Positions 26,246-33,779 of a stretch of 64,000 bases of DNA are shown here, piece after piece. The stretch lies in contig NZ_CP048397.1 in NCBI RefSeq assembly GCF_010384365.1, positions 6,634,001 through 6,698,000 on the forward strand, given 5' to 3'. The translations under genes were made by a program, and so were the position numbers. The notes under the pieces are model-generated. The model was given only the letters and a program-made list of their open reading frames with translations, was not told where the DNA came from and did not search any database. Numbering within the stretch: the first letter of the stretch is position 1; every line of letters begins with the position of its first letter. This stretch comes from Streptomyces sp. S4.7. Lineage in GTDB: Bacteria > Actinomycetota > Actinomycetes > Streptomycetales > Streptomycetaceae.

Positions 26246-26274
26246 TTGCATACAGTCGACGAATACTGTATGAA
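26246..26274. promoter_or_regulatory. Overlapping divergent promoters with palindromic operator (oxc / sucC)
   Basis: On the plus strand TTGCAT (26246-26251), 17 bp, TATGAA (26269-26274) faces sucC. On the minus strand TTCATA (26274-26269), 16 bp, TATGCA (26252-26247) faces oxc. The perfect inverted repeat CATACAGT-N8-ACTGTATG (26249-26272) occupies the shared spacer, as expected for one dimeric repressor controlling both sides. ATACTGTAT-like half-sites are seen with GntR-type regulators, but no regulator gene is adjacent. Leaders would be ~65-80 nt on each side. Confidence 0.6.
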
Positions 26275-26354
26275 GATTGTTATCCCGCATCCGGTGGGTG
26301 GTGTCCAGGGGGCGTGCGGCACTTTCATTCCTTTCTGTTGCAGTGGGAGCCGGC

Positions 26355-27488
26355 ATGGATCTGTACGAGCACCAAGCCAGGGACCTGTTCGCGGAGTACG
26401 GCATCGCCGTGCCGGAGGCCGAAACAGTCGAGTTCGCGAGGCAGGCCGCGCTCGCGGCGGAACGGCTCGGCGGCCGGGTCGTCGTCAAGGCACAGGTGAA
26501 GACCGGAGGCCGGGGCAAGGCCGGCGGGGTGAAGCTCGCGGCCGATCCGGCCGCGGCGGAGCTGACCGCTCGCCAGATCCTCGGGATGGACATCAAGGGC
26601 CACACCGTCGCCAAGGTGATGCTGGCCCAACCGGTCGACATCGAGACCGAGTTCTACGTCAGCTATGTGCTCGACCGCGCCGCGGGGACCTTCCTCGCGA
26701 TCGCGTCCGCCGAGGGCGGCATGGACATCGAGGAGGTGGCCGCCACCCGCCCCGAGGCGGTGGCACGGATCCCCGTCGACCCGGCGGAGGGCGTCACCGC
26801 GGCCAAGGCCGCGGAGATCGCGGCGGCGGCGTCGCTGCCGGCCGGGACCGCCCCCGTACTCGAATCCCTCTGGCAGGTCCTGATCAGGGAGGACGCCCTG
26901 CTGGTCGAGGTCAACCCCCTCGTCAGGACCACGGACGGCCGCATCCTCGCCCTCGACGGGAAGGTGACCCTGGACGACAACGCCCGGTTCCGCCAGAGTC
27001 GTTGGGGCGACGAACAGCAGGACCCGGGCGCCGACCCGCTGGAGGCCGCGGCGGCGGCCAAGGGCCTCAACTACGTCAAGCTCGACGGCGAGGTCGGCAT
27101 CATCGGCAACGGCGCGGGGCTCGTCATGTCGACCCTCGACGTCGTCGCCGGCTGCGGCGCCCGGCCCGCCAACTTCCTCGACATCGGGGGCGGCGCCTCG
27201 GCCCAGGTCATGGCCGACGGACTCTCCGTCATCCTGTCCGACCCCGACGTGAAGTCCGTGTTCGTCAACGTCTTCGGTGGGATCACCGCCTGCGACGCCG
27301 TCGCCGACGGCATCGTCCAGGCCCTGGAGACCGTCCGGTTGACCAAACCGCTCGTCGTACGCCTCGACGGCAACAACGCCGCCCGGGGCCGCGCCATCCT
27401 CGCCGACCGCGCGCATCCGCTCGTGGAGCAGGTCACGACCATGGACGGCGCCGCGCGCCAGTCCGCCGTACTCGTGAACGCCGGATAG
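26355..27488 (+). CDS. sucC: Succinate--CoA ligase (ADP-forming) beta subunit
   Basis: The product has 377 residues. An ATP-grasp domain begins MDLYEHQARDLFAEYGI. VVVKAQVKTGGRGKAGGVKLA (~40-60) is the nucleotide-binding segment, EVNPLVRT (~190) binds metal, and NIGGG-type IGGGASAQ and FVNVFGGI complete the second domain. The ATG (26355) has GGGAG upstream; in-frame starts from 26277 would run through the promoter region. The enzyme makes or uses succinyl-CoA with SucD. Its place opposite the oxc-frc operon suggests a dedicated CoA supply rather than only the TCA cycle. Confidence 0.92.
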   Translation: MDLYEHQARDLFAEYGIAVPEAETVEFARQAALAAERLGGRVVVKAQVKTGGRGKAGGVKLAADPAAAELTARQILGMDIKGHTVAKVMLAQPVDIETEFYVSYVLDRAAGTFLAIASAEGGMDIEEVAATRPEAVARIPVDPAEGVTAAKAAEIAAAASLPAGTAPVLESLWQVLIREDALLVEVNPLVRTTDGRILALDGKVTLDDNARFRQSRWGDEQQDPGADPLEAAAAAKGLNYVKLDGEVGIIGNGAGLVMSTLDVVAGCGARPANFLDIGGGASAQVMADGLSVILSDPDVKSVFVNVFGGITACDAVADGIVQALETVRLTKPLVVRLDGNNAARGRAILADRAHPLVEQVTTMDGAARQSAVLVNAG

Positions 27489-27528
27489 CCACGGACAGCC
27501 ACGGACAGCGACGGACAACGCGGACAAC
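27489..27528 (+). repeat. 10-bp tandem repeat between sucC and sucD
   Basis: Three units of (CC/CG)ACGGACA(G/A) at 27489-27498, 27499-27508 and 27509-27518 plus a degenerate fourth lie in the 61-bp gap. No function is suggested. Confidence 0.7.
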
Positions 27529-27549
27529 GGAGAAGAGGGAGAAGAGACC

Positions 27550-28437
27550 ATGGCGATTTTCCTGACCAAGGAGAGCAAGGTCCTCGTCCAGGGCATGACC
27601 GGTGCCGAGGGCATGAAGCACACCCGCCGGATGCTGGAGGCGGGCACCGATGTCGTCGGCGGCGTCAACCCGCGCAAGGCCGGCAAGAGCGTCGACTTCG
27701 ACGGCCGGGCGGTCCCCGTCTTCGGCTCCGTGGCCGACGGCATCGCGGCGACCGGCGCGGACGTCACCGTCGTCTTCGTGCCGCCGCCGTTCGCGAAGGC
27801 CGCGGTCGTGGAGGCCGTCGACGCGGGCATCGGCCTCGCCGTCGTGATCACCGAGGGCATCCCCGTCCATGACGCGGTCGTCTTCCAGGCGTACGCTGAG
27901 AAGAGCGAGACCCGGATCATCGGGCCCAACTGCCCCGGGCTCATCAGTCCCGGACAGTCGAACGCCGGAATCATCCCGGCCGACATCGCGACCAAGCCCG
28001 GCAGGATCGGGCTGGTCTCCAAGTCGGGCACGCTGACGTACCAGTTGATGTACGAGCTGCGCGAGATCGGCTTCTCTTCGGCGGTCGGCATCGGGGGCGA
28101 CCCCGTCGTCGGTACGACGCACATCGACTGTCTCGCCGCCTTCGAGGCCGACCCGGACACCGAACTCATCGTCCTCATCGGCGAGATCGGCGGCGACGCG
28201 GAGGAGCGCGCGGCGGCGTACATCGCCGACCACGTGACCAAACCGGTCGTCGGCTACATCGCCGGCTTCACCGCGCCCGAGGGCAAGACGATGGGCCACG
28301 CCGGGGCGATCGTCTCGGGCTCGTCGGGCACCGCGGAGGCGAAGAAGAAGGCGCTCGAAGCGGCGGGCGTACGTGTCGGCTCGACGCCGTCGGAGACGGC
28401 GCGTCTGGTGCTCGACCGCGTCGCGGTCACGGCCTGA
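27550..28437 (+). CDS. sucD: Succinate--CoA ligase alpha subunit
   Basis: The product has 295 residues. A CoA-binding Rossmann domain (VQGMTGAEGMKHTRRML, residues ~14-30; GGVNPRKAGK) is followed by the ligase domain. NCPGLISPGQ and GHAGAIVSGSSGTAEAK (~250-266) are visible; the latter holds the phosphorylated His. GGGAG precedes the ATG. It forms a pair with sucC 61 bp upstream. A strong hairpin at 28531-28577 ends the operon. Confidence 0.93.
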   Translation: MAIFLTKESKVLVQGMTGAEGMKHTRRMLEAGTDVVGGVNPRKAGKSVDFDGRAVPVFGSVADGIAATGADVTVVFVPPPFAKAAVVEAVDAGIGLAVVITEGIPVHDAVVFQAYAEKSETRIIGPNCPGLISPGQSNAGIIPADIATKPGRIGLVSKSGTLTYQLMYELREIGFSSAVGIGGDPVVGTTHIDCLAAFEADPDTELIVLIGEIGGDAEERAAAYIADHVTKPVVGYIAGFTAPEGKTMGHAGAIVSGSSGTAEAKKKALEAAGVRVGSTPSETARLVLDRVAVTA

Positions 28438-28530
28438 CGCGACACCGGCCTGACGCGACACCGGCCTCCGGCCGCCGGCCGGGGTGATCTCGGTGGTCGG
28501 GCGGGACGAGGGGCGTCTCTCGTCCCCGCC

Positions 28531-28577
28531 CCCCCGGGGGCCGGGGACGGGAGCATCCCGTCCCCGGCCCCCCGGGG
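28531..28577 (+). terminator. Large GC-rich hairpin terminator after sucD
   Basis: A perfect 17-bp stem (28536-28552 with 28556-28572) and a GCA loop extend by five more pairs across a 1-nt bulge. It ends the sucCD operon about 95 bp after the stop. Confidence 0.8.
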
Positions 28578-28602
28578 GAAGCCGTCGCGGCGACCACCCC
28601 AG

Positions 28603-28689
28603 GCCCGTCCGGCGACCACTCCCAACCCGTCCGGCGTTCGAGGACACGCGCCGGGCGGGCGGAATCCAGCCCGTCCGGCGTCCGAGGAC
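28603..28689. repeat. Streptomyces-type intergenic repeats (CCCGTCCGGCGTNCGAGGAC)
   Basis: Two full copies, 28626-28645 (with TTCGAGGAC) and 28670-28689 (with TCCGAGGAC), differ at one base. A partial copy starts at 28603. I recognise this sequence from many Streptomyces intergenic regions; its function is unknown. Confidence 0.65.
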
Positions 28690-28816
28690 GAAGCGGCCAC
28701 CGGGCGGGCCCGGTGAAGACAACACGCACCACCACGCCGTACCCGGACGACACCCGTGCACGTCGTCCGGCAAACGCGCTCACGCGCCCCGCCCCCTTTC
28801 GAGCGGAGTACCCACC

Positions 28817-30358
28817 ATGGCACCCACCCTCATCCCGAAGCCGGGCACAGCCTGGTCCGACGCCTGGCAGCACTCTCTCGCCGTCGCGCCCGAAGCCTTC
28901 CGGGACGACCACGTCCTCAACCTCTGGGGCGCCTCCTGGCAGTCCGGCGGCCGTACCCTCCCCGCCTACAGCCCGGTCGACGGCAGCCCGATCGCCGGGC
29001 CGCCCCGGCTCGACGCCGAGAGCGCCCAGCGTGCCGTCCGCGCCTCGCTCGACCAGCACCGGGCCTGGCGGCACGTCCCGCTGTCCGAGCGCCGCGCCCG
29101 CGTCTTGGCCACCCTCGACGCCCTGACCGAGCACCGCGAACTGCTCGCCCTTCTCCTCGTCTGGGAGATCGGCAAGCCCTGGCGCCTCGCCCAGGCCGAC
29201 GTCGACCGCGCGATCGACGGCGTGCGCTGGTACGTGGACGGCGTCGAACCCATGCTGGAGGGGCGCGGCCCGCTGCCGGGCCCGGTCTCCAACATCGCCA
29301 GCTGGAACTACCCGATGTCCGTCCTCGTCCACGCCATGCTCGTCCAGGCGCTGGCCGGCAACGCGGTCATCGCGAAGGCGCCCACCGACGGCGGCGTCGC
29401 CTGTCTCACCCTGGCCTCCGCCCTCGCCGTCCGCGAGGGACTGCCGATCACGCTGGTCAGCGGCAGCGGCGGCGAGCTGTCCGAGGCTCTCGTCCGCTCC
29501 CCGGAGATCGGCTGCGTCTCCTTCGTAGGAGGCCGCGACACCGGCGCCCGGATCGCCACCACCGTCGCCGACCTCGGCAAGCGCCACATCCTCGAACAGG
29601 AGGGCCTCAACACCTGGGGTATCTGGAACCACACCGACTGGGACGCGCTCACCGCCGTCATCCCCAAGCTGTTCGACTACGGAAAGCAACGGTGCACCGC
29701 GTACCCGCGCTTCGTCGTCCAGCGCTCGCTGTTCGCGGACTTCCTCGGGGCCTATCTGCCCGCCGTACGCTCCATCCGGCTGGGTCACCCGCTGGCCGTC
29801 GAGCACCCCGACGACCCGCTGCCCGAACTGGACTTCGGCCCGCTCATCAACGCGGCCAAGGCCAAGGAACTGGGCGACCAGGTGGCCGAGGCCATCGACC
29901 GCGGCGCCGTCCCCCTCCACCACGGATCGCTCGACGACGGGCGCTTCCTGCCCGGTCAGGACACCTCCGCCTACTTCGCGCCGGTCACACTGCTGGGCCC
30001 GCCGCCGTCCTCGCCGCTGCACCACGCGGAGCCCTTCGGCCCGGTCGACACGATCGTCCTGGTCGACACCGAGGCGGAACTCCTCGCGGCCATGAACGCC
30101 TCCAACGGGGCGCTGGTCGCGACGCTGGCGACCGACGACCAGGAGACCTACGCGCGCCTCTCACCCCAGATCCGCGCGTTCAAGGTCGGCAACGGCCGAC
30201 CGCGCTCGCGCGGCGACCGCGAGGAGCTGTTCGGCGGCTTCGGCTCCTCCTGGCGGGGCGCCTTCGTCGGCGGCGAACTGCTCGTCAAGGCGGTCACGAA
30301 CGGACCGGACGGGGAGCGCCCGCCGGGCAACTTCCCGGAGTACCACCTGATGCCGTGA
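28817..30358 (+). CDS. Aldehyde dehydrogenase family protein
   Basis: The product has 513 residues. SNIASWNYPMS (~157-167) matches the conserved Trp-Asn region, FVGGRDTGARI is the NAD-binding segment, and GKQRCTAYPR (~291-300) holds the catalytic Cys. The usual ELGGK general-base segment reads EQEGLN here, an unusual form. GSSWRGAF near the end is also unlike common members. CGGAG precedes the ATG. The oxidised aldehyde is unknown; proximity to the oxalate/CoA module may be chance since a strong terminator lies between. Confidence 0.85.
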   Translation: MAPTLIPKPGTAWSDAWQHSLAVAPEAFRDDHVLNLWGASWQSGGRTLPAYSPVDGSPIAGPPRLDAESAQRAVRASLDQHRAWRHVPLSERRARVLATLDALTEHRELLALLLVWEIGKPWRLAQADVDRAIDGVRWYVDGVEPMLEGRGPLPGPVSNIASWNYPMSVLVHAMLVQALAGNAVIAKAPTDGGVACLTLASALAVREGLPITLVSGSGGELSEALVRSPEIGCVSFVGGRDTGARIATTVADLGKRHILEQEGLNTWGIWNHTDWDALTAVIPKLFDYGKQRCTAYPRFVVQRSLFADFLGAYLPAVRSIRLGHPLAVEHPDDPLPELDFGPLINAAKAKELGDQVAEAIDRGAVPLHHGSLDDGRFLPGQDTSAYFAPVTLLGPPPSSPLHHAEPFGPVDTIVLVDTEAELLAAMNASNGALVATLATDDQETYARLSPQIRAFKVGNGRPRSRGDREELFGGFGSSWRGAFVGGELLVKAVTNGPDGERPPGNFPEYHLMP

Positions 30359-30384
30359 CGGCGGACCCGGCACGGCCCTGAACC

Positions 30385-30425
30385 GGAATCGGCTGAGGCG
30401 TCCGGACCCCTCCTCAGCCGATTCC
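30385..30425 (+). terminator. Hairpin terminator after the aldehyde dehydrogenase gene
   Basis: Perfect 14-bp arms (GGAATCGGCTGAGG and CCTCAGCCGATTCC) with a 13-nt loop lie 26 bp after the stop. Confidence 0.85.
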
Positions 30426-30511
30426 TCCGGGCCGCTGGGCCACCCGCCCGGCGGATCGGGCGTCCTCGCAGGTCAGCACGGCTGTCAGTGGGCCGGTGTA
30501 GCGTCGTGTCC

Positions 30512-30952
30512 ATGAACTCGAACGATCTCGCCAACCTCGCGCACCTCCGGCGAGCCCGAGATCTGATCGACCGAGAGTACGCGCGCCCGCTCGACGTGCC
30601 CACGATGGCCCGCCACGCGCTGATGTCCCCCGCCCACTTCTCCCGGCAGTTCCGCGCGGCCTACGGCGAGACGCCGTACAGCTACCTCATGACCCGCCGT
30701 ATCGAGCGGGCCATGGCGCTGCTGCGCGCGGGCACGAGCGTGACCGACGCGTGCATGGCGGTGGGCTGTACGTCGCTCGGCTCGTTCAGCTCGCGCTTCA
30801 CCGAGATCCTGGGCGAGACGCCGAGCGCGTACGCCGCCCGCGAGCACGGCGCCGTCATGGCGATGCCCGAGTGCGTGGCGAGGGTGCGCACCCGGCCGAC
30901 CAGGGAGGCACCGAGCAGGATTCGAGAAGCGGGCGGCAAGGCCGCGGCCTAG
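30512..30952 (+). CDS. Short AraC-family helix-turn-helix transcriptional regulator
   Basis: The product has 146 residues and is essentially only the AraC DNA-binding domain with its two helix-turn-helices: MARHALMSPAHFSRQFRAAYG (~31-51) and VTDACMAVGCTSLGSFSSRF (~74-93). No sensing domain is present, as in the small SoxS/MarA-like class. The ATG (MNSNDLANL) is chosen because translation before it lacks homology. A VOC protein gene starts 10 bp downstream and is the most likely co-transcribed partner or target. Confidence 0.9.
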   Translation: MNSNDLANLAHLRRARDLIDREYARPLDVPTMARHALMSPAHFSRQFRAAYGETPYSYLMTRRIERAMALLRAGTSVTDACMAVGCTSLGSFSSRFTEILGETPSAYAAREHGAVMAMPECVARVRTRPTREAPSRIREAGGKAAA

Positions 30953-30962
30953 CGTTGACGGC

Positions 30963-31373
30963 ATGACCATCGCACTCCAGTACTGCCACATCACCGTCAA
31001 TGATCCCGACGAGGCGCTCGCCTTCTACCGCGACGCGCTCGGCTTCGAGATGCGCAACGACGTCTCCTCGGGCGACTTCCGCTGGGTCACCCTCGGCAGC
31101 CCGACCCAGCCCGGCCTTGAGCTGGTCCTCTCGGAACCGCACGCCGGCCGCTCCCAGGCCGACGGCGACGCCCTCCAGGAACTGCTCACCAAGGGCGTCC
31201 TGACCCAGCTCATCTTCCGCACCGACGACCTCGACGCGATCTTCGAGAAGCTGCGGGCGTCGGGCGCCGAGGTGCTCCAGGAGCCCATGGACCAGCCGTG
31301 GGGCCCCCGGGACTGCGCGTTCCGCGACCCCTCGGGCAACCTGGTGCGGATCTCCCAGGAACCGAAGGCGTAG
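30963..31373 (+). CDS. VOC family (glyoxalase/dioxygenase fold) protein
   Basis: The product has 136 residues with one vicinal-oxygen-chelate repeat pair. CHITVNDPDEALAFYRDALGFEM lies at ~9-31 and PWGPRDCAFRDPSGNLVRI at ~112-130. His, Glu and Asp ligand positions are plausible, but the reaction cannot be told: such proteins include lyases, dioxygenases and antibiotic-binding proteins. No clear ribosome site precedes the ATG, so it may depend on translation of the AraC-type gene 10 bp upstream. Confidence 0.88.
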   Translation: MTIALQYCHITVNDPDEALAFYRDALGFEMRNDVSSGDFRWVTLGSPTQPGLELVLSEPHAGRSQADGDALQELLTKGVLTQLIFRTDDLDAIFEKLRASGAEVLQEPMDQPWGPRDCAFRDPSGNLVRISQEPKA

Positions 31374-31441
31374 CCGTGGCGAGCCGGGCCGCACGGACCG
31401 GCGAGACTCCGTCCGTGCGCCCCGGACCACGGGATATGCGG

Positions 31442-31471
31442 GTGAAGAGCACTCCCGAGCCCTGGTATCGT
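31442..31471 (+). promoter_or_regulatory. Candidate promoter for tRNA-Leu
   Basis: GTGAAG (31442-31447), an 18-bp spacer and TATCGT (31466-31471) lie 43 bp upstream of the tRNA. Position and the -10 match are good; the -35 match is weak. Confidence 0.4.
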
Positions 31472-31514
31472 TCATTACGTCAGCCCGGCGGAAACGCCGA
31501 GGTTCGACCACTCG

Positions 31515-31601
31515 TCCGGGTGGCGGAATGGCAGACGCGCTAGCTTGAGGTGCTAGTGCCCTTTATCGGGCGTGGGGGTTCAAGTCCCCCCTCGGACACC
31601 A
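31515..31601 (+). tRNA. tRNA-Leu (anticodon GAG)
   Basis: The 7-bp acceptor stem GTCCGGG pairs with CTCGGAC with one G-U. The anticodon arm CTAGC-TTGAGGT-GCTAG gives GAG. A long variable arm (TGCCCTTTATCGGGCG) marks a class II tRNA, and the T arm GGGGGTTCAAGTCCCCC is standard. The CCA end is encoded at 31599-31601. Confidence 0.96.
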
Positions 31602-31636
31602 TGGGTAGTTCAGGCAACTACGCAGGTCGGCTTCCC

Positions 31637-31679
31637 AGAACTCCCAGCACGGATTCGTCCGGGCCGGGAGTTCTTTTTT
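31637..31679 (+). terminator. Rho-independent terminator after tRNA-Leu
   Basis: 9-bp arms (AGAACTCCC and GGGAGTTCT) are followed by a run of six T, a canonical intrinsic terminator. Confidence 0.92.
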
Positions 31680-31767
31680 GTCGACGCTCAACGGGTGCGT
31701 ACGGCACAGCTCCTGGTGGACGCGGTCGGTGCCGCGGAGCCGGCCACCCGCCGCCATCGGTAACGGA

Positions 31768-31805
31768 ACAGGTGCGGATCGGGGACGACCCCGATCCGCA
31801 CCTGT
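31768..31805. terminator. Second hairpin between tRNA-Leu and the convergent pseudogene
   Basis: Perfect 17-bp arms (ACAGGTGCGGATCGGGG and its complement) with an ACGA loop end 16 bp from the pseudogene stop. It probably terminates the minus-strand transcript. Confidence 0.85.
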
Positions 31806-31820
31806 CGCCCTACGGCATGG

Positions 31821-33592
31821 TTACCTTCGGCCACCTCCCGTCACTTTGCCCGACGCCGGCGCCGCCGGGCCGCCCGTGATCACGAAGCCCGAGCCCGGCT
31901 GGGTGACGACATGGCCGTCCGCCGAGTTGGTGATGGTCGCGTTGGACAGTGTCGCGCTGCCGCGGGCGCCGCTCATGGCCAGGATGCCGGCGCCGTTGTT
32001 GGACTTGTCGATCTTGACGTTGTCGATCACCACGCCGGGCATGGTGCCGCCGCCCGTCTTGAACTGGATGCCGTCGTACGTCGAGTCGTAGATGTCGGTG
32101 TCCCTCCACCGCCACCCGGGTCACGGTGGTGGCGCCGGTCGCGGTGGTGCCGCGGTTCTGCACCGCCACGGTGAACTGGACCGAGGCCCCGACGGCGGGG
32201 TTCTGCGGTGTGGAGCCGATGCTCAGCACCTGGAGGTCCGGGCCGGGAGCGTGTCCCACGACCAGCGAACCGGCCGCGGTGAAGCTGTTGTTGTCGTTGT
32301 CCTGCTCGACGACGGTGTCGGTCGGGTCCACCACCGCCGTCACCTTGTAACTGCCCTCGGCGCGCCTGCCGGCCGCGACCTGGACGATCGTCGAGGCACC
32401 CGCGTTGAGGGCGGGCACGGAGGCGCTGCCCGCGACCGTCCCGCCGATGCTGACGTTGACGGTCGTCGGGCCGGCCGCGGCCGTGCCGACGTTGCGCACC
32501 GTCGCGCTCACCGTGGTCGCGTCGGTCTCCACCGGGGAGGTGGGGGACCACGAGAGCGCGGTGACGGTGAGGTCCGGGTTGGGCGCGGGCCGCCCGATGA
32601 CCTGGAACTCGGCGACCTGGCAGCCCTGCGCACCGGTGTTGGAGAAGATCTGGAGCTGTACGTCGGCGACCCGGCCGGTGACCGGGATCCGTACCGAGTT
32701 CTGGTTGGTCGCCGGGTCGAAGCCGTACTCCGCGCGGGCCTTCAGCGAGGTGAAGCCGGTCGCGCCCTGGGCACGGCCGAGCACCTGGATGCTCTGGGTC
32801 CGGGCTCCCCACGCCGAGTCGGGGTTGAGCTTGACCACCACGGAGGTGATGTCCGCCTCGGCCCCGAGTTTGACCGTCAGGTTCGACGGGTGCCCGGTGG
32901 ACTCCCAGTAGGTGTTGAGCTTGTCGTCGTTGGCGTTGGCCGCGACGAAGGTGTGGATCGTGGACGACGCCTCGATCGGCTTGCCGCGCGCCAGGTCGGT
33001 GCCGTCGTCACCGGGGTCGGGGTCGCCCGGATCGCCGGCCGCGGGGCCGTGGATCCCGAACTCGGAGATCTGCGCCGCCGGCCAGCCCGTGTTGCCGGTG
33101 ATGTTCAGCCGTACGTGACGCACGGCGGTGGAGGGGAAGTCGATGGTGACGGTGTTGGCCGAGGACGGGGTGAACAGCCGTCGCTGAGAGGCGGAGAGGG
33201 TGCTGTAGCTGTTCCCGTCGGTGCTGCCCTGGACGCTGAGGGCCTGGGTACGGGCCTCCCAGGTGGTGGGGAGCTTGAGCACCACCTGGTCGACGGCGGC
33301 GCTCTCGCCGAGGTCGATCCGCAGCGTCTGCGGGAACGCGTTGTTCGGTCCCTCCCAGTACGAAGCCTGGTTGCCGTCGGTGACGTTGGAGGCCGGATGG
33401 TTCCCCTCGGACCCGCTCGCCGACACGCTCTTGCCGATCGACTGGTCGGGGCGCTCGGCCGCGCCGGCCGAGAGGGGGGGTGAGTCCGACGACGATCAGT
33501 CCGGCCATGACGATGCCGGTGATCAGCCGCCGGCCGAGCCGCGCGGGTCTGAGCCGCGCGGGCCGAGTGGGTCTGAACTGCTTCCGTCTCAT
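31821..33592 (-). pseudogene. Decayed secreted discoidin/CARDB protein gene, probably an alpha-1,3-glucanase (mycodextranase) type
   Basis: The start MRRKQFRPTRPARLRP and hydrophobic IVMAGLIVVGLTP form a signal peptide. A run of seven C (~33473-33479) then shifts the frame; with six C the text continues LTPLSAGAAERPDQ. Two F5/8-type (discoidin) domains follow (HPASNVTDGNQASYWEG; NANDDKLNTYWES), then two CARDB-like segments (PDLTVTALSWSPTSPVE; PDLQVLSIGSTPQNP). After TTVTRVAVEG at ~32100 the frame breaks. The C-terminal tail DTDIYDSTYDGIQFKTGGG and MPGVVIDNVKIDKSNNGAG is in another frame, without the large beta-helix catalytic domain expected between. An internal deletion is inferred. The homopolymer shift alone could be a sequencing error. 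Confidence 0.72.
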
Positions 33593-33779
33593 ATGGTCCT
33601 CTGTCCGGTTGGAACGAGGTGCGGGGGAGGCGATGCGATGAAGTTGCGAGATGAGACTTATAAATTTGAGTCACTTGCTTACTTTTTTGCGATTCACAGG
33701 GTGCAATCGTGCCCGCGGGTTGTCAACGGTTTTCGCACAGGTAACAAGTACGCGCCTGCCGCGGGTGGGCGGCGGTCCG
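33593..33779 (-). promoter_or_regulatory. AT-rich upstream region of the decayed secreted-protein gene
   Basis: Bases ~33640-33700 are strikingly AT-rich for this chromosome (ACTTATAAATTTGAGTCA, TTACTTTTTTGCG). GACT and AGTC half-sites flank TATAAATTTG at 33655-33672. It probably holds the promoter and control sites of the pseudogene; no exact boxes are assigned. Confidence 0.35.

Larger units (their letters stand above)
28438..28816. other. 379-bp gene-free region between sucD and the aldehyde dehydrogenase gene
   Basis: It holds a 16-bp tandem duplication (GACGCGACACCGGC) right after the sucD stop, a large GC hairpin (28531-28577) and Streptomyces-type CCCGTCCGGCG repeats (28603-28689). 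No credible coding frame was seen. Confidence 0.7.

Noticed and set aside
31515..31601. tRNA-Leu as the attachment site of an integrated element
   Set aside because: No integrase lies next to it and no copy of the tRNA 3' end was seen nearby; the only integrase genes are in the P450 gene at 58 kb.
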